Below are positions 61,666-64,000 of a stretch of DNA of 64,000 nucleotides, in pieces (position 1 is the stretch's first letter; every line of letters begins with the position of its first letter). Source of the stretch: Granulicella sp. (GTDB taxonomy: Bacteria; Acidobacteriota; Terriglobia; Terriglobales; Acidobacteriaceae). The notes under the pieces were generated by a model. That model saw nothing but the letters and a program-made list of their open reading frames with translations. It ran no database searches and was not told where the DNA came from. Where the stretch lies: the NCBI GenBank assembly GCA_003132145.1, contig PKWU01000033.1:62001-126000 (forward strand). The letters run 5' to 3'. Both the position numbers and the translations under genes were made by a program.

Positions 61666-63279
61666 TCACTGCTGTCTGGCGCGCTCGATGGCGCGGACTA
61701 CGGCGCGGGCTTTGTTGGCGCACTCGACAAATTCGTTCGCCGGCACGGAGTCCGCGACGATGCCGCCGCCCGCCTGAATGTGCCCCTGCTCGCCGTTCAT
61801 AAACAGCGAGCGGATGGCGATGCACGAATCGAGATTCCCCGAAAAATCCGCATACAAAATGCTGCCGCCGTAGACGCCGCGCCGCGCCGGTTCCAGCTCC
61901 TCGATGATCTCCATGGCGCGAATCTTGGGCGCGCCGCTTAGCGTCCCCGCCGGGAAGCAGGCGCGGAAGGCGTCGATAGCGTCCAGCTCCGGCTTCAGCT
62001 TCCCTTCCAGCGAGCTGACCAGGTGCATCACATGGCTGTAGCGCTCCACAAACATCAGGTCTTTGACCTTGACGCTTCCGTACTCGCTGACGCGGCCCAC
62101 GTCGTTGCGCCCCAGGTCCACCAGCATCACATGCTCGGCGACCTCCTTCTCGTCGGCGCGCAGACTCGCCTCCAGCGCGCGGTCTTCCACCTCGTCGGAC
62201 GAGCGCGGACGCGACCCGGCGATGGGCCGATACTCCACCGTCCGCCCATGCACTCGCACCAGCATCTCCGGCGATGCCCCGACAATATGCGCCACTGCGG
62301 GCTTCGACTTCTTCGCCTTCTTGCCTGCCTTCGCCGACGCCGCGCCCTCCATCCCGAATCGCAAAAAATACATATACGGCGAGGGATTCACGATCCGCAG
62401 CGCGCGATAAATATCGAATGCATCCACTCCCGGGACGCAGTCGAAGCGTTGCGAGAGAACGCACTGAAAGACATCGCCCGAAGCGATGTACTCCTTGGCG
62501 CGCAGCACGGATTTGAGGTATGCGGGCTTCGGCGTGCGCGCCGTCAGCTTCAGCGCACCCAGCCTTGATCCGAGCGACTTGGCCCCGCGCGATTTGACCG
62601 GCTTGGGCAGCACGCGCGCCAGACGCTTCTCCAGCCGGTCCAGCCGTGTCACCGCGCGCGCATAGGCCGCCTGCGCCACCTGCGCAGCCGTCTTCCCTTT
62701 AGCCCTCGCCGCTGCCTTCTCGCGCGTCAAGTCCGCCGTAACAATCAGCAGAATCTCCTTCTTCACATGGTCGAAGGCCAGCACCTGATCGAAGAACATC
62801 AGGCAGGCATCCGGCACGCCCAGCTCGTCGATGGCTAACGACGGCAGGCGCTCGATCTGGCGGAAGACATCGTAGCTGAAGAAACCCACCGCGCCGGCGG
62901 TAAACGGAGGCAGCCCCGACAGCCGCGCCGGAGTGTGCCCGCCCAGCGCGCGCTTCAGCTCGGCGAAGATGTCGCCCTCGAAGCAGCGCCGCTTGCCACC
63001 CTCCTCGACCGTAATCACCGTACCCCGCGACACGATCTTCTTGTACGGCTCAATGCCGATGAACGTGTAACGCCCGACGTGTTCCCCGCCCTCGACCGAC
63101 TCCAGCAGAAACGCCTTTGGCTCCTCGCCCGCAACGCGCAGGAAGGCCGAGACCGGCGTCTCCAGGTCCGCCGTCAGCGTGCGGTAGACGGGGACCAGCG
63201 TGTGCTGGCGGCTCAGCTTCAGAAAGTCGCGGGCCGTGGGCAGGGCAGACTTGGCGGACTGTGCGGATCGTGCGGACAT
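61666..63279 (-). CDS. trpE: Anthranilate synthase component I
   Basis: PSPYMYFLRFG; DLGRNDVGRVSEYGSVKV; FPAGTLSGAPKIRAMEIIEELEP; start at 63279 or 63294 preferred over the ORF-track 63465. Confidence 0.93.
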   Translation of the reverse strand: MSARSAQSAKSALPTARDFLKLSRQHTLVPVYRTLTADLETPVSAFLRVAGEEPKAFLLESVEGGEHVGRYTFIGIEPYKKIVSRGTVITVEEGGKRRCFEGDIFAELKRALGGHTPARLSGLPPFTAGAVGFFSYDVFRQIERLPSLAIDELGVPDACLMFFDQVLAFDHVKKEILLIVTADLTREKAAARAKGKTAAQVAQAAYARAVTRLDRLEKRLARVLPKPVKSRGAKSLGSRLGALKLTARTPKPAYLKSVLRAKEYIASGDVFQCVLSQRFDCVPGVDAFDIYRALRIVNPSPYMYFLRFGMEGAASAKAGKKAKKSKPAVAHIVGASPEMLVRVHGRTVEYRPIAGSRPRSSDEVEDRALEASLRADEKEVAEHVMLVDLGRNDVGRVSEYGSVKVKDLMFVERYSHVMHLVSSLEGKLKPELDAIDAFRACFPAGTLSGAPKIRAMEIIEELEPARRGVYGGSILYADFSGNLDSCIAIRSLFMNGEQGHIQAGGGIVADSVPANEFVECANKARAVVRAIERARQQ

Positions 63280-63515
63280 AGCGTGTGCTCCCATCGTACT
63301 AGGAACGAGGTTCAAGCAGCGAAGTTCAAGGTGCGAGGAAAAAGTTGAGCGTAGTGTGTTTTTTTTAGCAGCCGCTTGCAGCCTCGATCTACATCCAATG
63401 GCGTGTGGCGTGGGACCGTCCCGCGCGACGGTTGTTCGTGTTGGCTCGAAAGGCCTATACTCCACGCGTTTGGGCGATCATCCCGCGGAAAACAGATGAC
63501 AGTCCCACAGAAAGG

Positions 63516-64000
<485 letters not shown>

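Overview
This 64-kb window is GC-rich bacterial chromosome whose gene content and dispersed repeats look acidobacterial (taxonomy is inferred, not tested). Recognisable blocks: (1) an alternative complex III (actB-F) / SCO / caa3-type cytochrome c oxidase operon (1-12.8 kb); (2) typA and a methyltransferase fused to an Mrr-like nuclease domain (14.5-18.3 kb); (3) an infB-nusA-rimP operon on the minus strand, divergent from guaB; (4) rbfA, DUF503, a GH13 enzyme, ftsZ with an unusual repetitive Asp/Ser/Pro linker, and a stand-alone penicillin-binding transpeptidase; (5) an exosortase E/CPBP-protease fusion preceded by two tiny paralogous VPEID-CTERM-like peptides (40.1-42.6 kb), my best candidate for an under-described system; (6) prmC, a ROK kinase, and an accessory patch (TPR remnant, Fic protein, truncated IS3 element) next to tRNA-Val; (7) an iscR-iscS-iscU-iscA-(orf)-(hicB-like)-hscB operon; (8) exbD-exbD-exbB-tonB, secF-secD-yajC, trpG, trpE and the 5' end of a glutamate dehydrogenase gene. 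The window also carries several dispersed repeat families: palindromic REP-like elements, heptamer repeats and a 110-bp element with 15-bp terminal inverted repeats. Some of these lie inside coding sequences, most clearly an in-frame palindromic insert in prmC. No CRISPR array or rRNA was seen. All calls come from reading the sequence; no database search was run.
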